Assembly (NCBI GenBank): GCA_964601355.1
Contig: CAZRNB010000164.1
Location: forward strand, 1-5,314
Direction of reading: 5' to 3'
Origin: CAZRNB01 sp964601355
GTDB taxonomy: Bacteria > Planctomycetota > Phycisphaerae > Sedimentisphaerales > Anaerobacaceae
DNA length: 5,314 nucleotides
Shown: piece by piece, positions 4,200 to 5,314 of the stretch
How the letters are laid out: the number at the start of each line of letters is the position of its first letter
How positions within the stretch are numbered: position 1 is the stretch's first letter
Notes under the pieces: generated by a model
What the model was told of the DNA's origin: nothing
The model's database searches: none
What the model saw: only the letters and a program-made list of their open reading frames with translations
Position numbers and translations under genes: made by a program

Positions 4200-5314
4200 T
4201 TGGCAGGCCGTCAATCTAATTCACCGGATATTGATAAGTGGCTCAAACTAATAAGGGCTGATTGTGTCGGCCCGGTTATATTTACTCGTTTGTTAAAATG
4301 TTTCGGCTCAGTCGAGCGGGCCATGGGGACATCCGTCAGTGAGCTGGCAAAAATAGACGGTATAGGTTTTAAGACCGCCGAGCGAATCGCAGCTACGCAT
4401 GGCAGGTTCGATGCCGCCGGCGAGCTGGAGCTGGCTGAGAAGCTCGGAGTTTGGATAATCAATATCGAGGACAATCGTTATCCGCCTGTGCTCAAACGGA
4501 TATATGACCCACCGCCGGTTCTTTATATAAAGGGCACTTTGAGCCGACAGGATAATCTGGCAATTTCCATAGTCGGCACCCGGTGGTGCAGCTTGTACGG
4601 ACAGGAGCAGGCGTCGCGGTTTGCCCATCTTTTAGGATCGGCCGGCTTTACTATCGTGTCCGGTATGGCCCGCGGCATAGATACTGCTGCACATCATGGA
4701 GCGCTGTCGGCCGATGCACGCACCATCGCGGTGCAGGGCTGTGGCCTGGCAAATATTTTTCCGCCGGAAAACAAAGAGCTGTTTGAGCGGATAGCGGAAT
4801 CCGGCGCATGTATAAGCGAATTGCCGCTGCGGTATGAGCCTTTAGCCGAGAATTTTCCGTCACGAAATCGGATAATAGCGGGACTGTCGCTGGGGACAAT
4901 CGTTATCGAGGCAGGTCTGAACTCCGGTGCGCTAATAACTGCAAGAGCTGCTCTGGAGAGCAGCCGTGAAGTAATGGCGGTTCCGGGCAAGATTGATTCG
5001 CCGTTAAGCAAGGGCGCTCATCAGCTTTTAAAACAGGGAGCAAAGCTGATAGAATCCGTTGAGGACGTTATGGAGGCCCTGGGATATATCGGTGAGCAGA
5101 TACAAAACCATGTAAGCGAATCGGCGCAAAAGGCGTCTGAAAAGGCTGAGGCGCCTTTGTTTGACGTAAGCCAGCTCAAGCTCAGTGATGATGAGAAGTC
5201 GATTTATAACTGCCTGAGCAGGGAGCCGCTGCAGATAGACCAGATAATCGCTGATACGACCTTACCGCCAGGCTGTATAAATGCCGGCCTGATCTCGCTG
5301 AGACTTAAAGGCTT
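4200..5314 (+). CDS. dprA: DNA-processing protein DprA, 3' end cut by window
   Basis: The frame is open from 4200 to the window end, giving 371 residues without a stop. DprA (Smf) binds incoming single-stranded DNA and loads RecA during natural transformation. It acts in the cytoplasm. Residues about 10-65 form the N-terminal SAM/HhH-like part (VGPVIFTRLL, DGIGFKTAERIAA). The Rossmann-like core has IVGTR at 124-128, SGMARGIDTAAHHGAL at 154-169, GCGLANIFPPEN at 180-191, FPSRNRIIAG at 219-228, EAGLNSGALITAR at 237-249 and AVPG at 260-263. After a linker of about 295-325, a C-terminal winged helix begins (DDEKSIYNCLSREPLQIDQI) and is cut off. The only usable start in frame is TTG 4200: the frame is open back to a TGA at 4077-4079 but holds no ATG or GTG. 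The ribosome site is weak (GAG nine bases upstream). The gene is divergent from the murA cluster. Confidence 0.95.
   Translation, partial: MAGRQSNSPDIDKWLKLIRADCVGPVIFTRLLKCFGSVERAMGTSVSELAKIDGIGFKTAERIAATHGRFDAAGELELAEKLGVWIINIEDNRYPPVLKRIYDPPPVLYIKGTLSRQDNLAISIVGTRWCSLYGQEQASRFAHLLGSAGFTIVSGMARGIDTAAHHGALSADARTIAVQGCGLANIFPPENKELFERIAESGACISELPLRYEPLAENFPSRNRIIAGLSLGTIVIEAGLNSGALITARAALESSREVMAVPGKIDSPLSKGAHQLLKQGAKLIESVEDVMEALGYIGEQIQNHVSESAQKASEKAEAPLFDVSQLKLSDDEKSIYNCLSREPLQIDQIIADTTLPPGCINAGLISLRLKG

Noticed and set aside
4211..5011. Minus-strand and out-of-frame ORFs within dprA
   Set aside because: The dprA frame is open throughout and carries every family motif in order.

Overview
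The window has two strongly supported housekeeping blocks and a small accessory islet. The minus strand carries an envelope cluster, 3822 down to 1205: a DUF4870 membrane protein, then murA (first committed step of peptidoglycan synthesis), then a short AsmA-like single-pass membrane protein. The plus strand carries dprA from about 4200, cut off by the window end. A complete tRNA-Tyr(GUA) lies at 180-262.

The accessory part is 265-1122. It lies between the 3' end of the intact tRNA-Tyr and a second, partial copy of that tRNA's 3' part (61 bp, 58 identical, offset exactly 858 bp). Between the copies is a two-gene MNT-HEPN (mntA-hepT type) toxin-antitoxin module, more AT-rich than the flanking genes. 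The antitoxin nucleotidyltransferase looks intact. The HEPN toxin carries a one-base frameshift that separates its N-terminal half from its RX4HXY catalytic and AMPylation motif. The layout resembles a minimal tRNA-targeted islet with att-like ends, but no integrase is visible in it.

The gaps hold several palindromes. One is at 126-148, just before the tRNA, and one at 1145-1190, just after the tRNA fragment. A 9-11 bp hairpin at 3874-3898 lies in the likely 5' leader of the envelope cluster. A MITE-like inverted repeat with GTCATTGCGAG/CTCGCAATGAC termini lies at 4000-4080, between the divergent DUF4870-murA cluster and dprA.

The organism is a bacterium with peptidoglycan and probably an outer membrane (AsmA-like protein). 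The style of MurA and DprA, the weak or missing Shine-Dalgarno sequences in some genes and the palindrome-rich gaps remind me of an uncultivated Planctomycetota lineage (Phycisphaerae-like). That is an impression from the sequence, not a database result. The best candidate for something unusual is the 860-bp tRNA-flanked MNT-HEPN unit with its frameshifted toxin.
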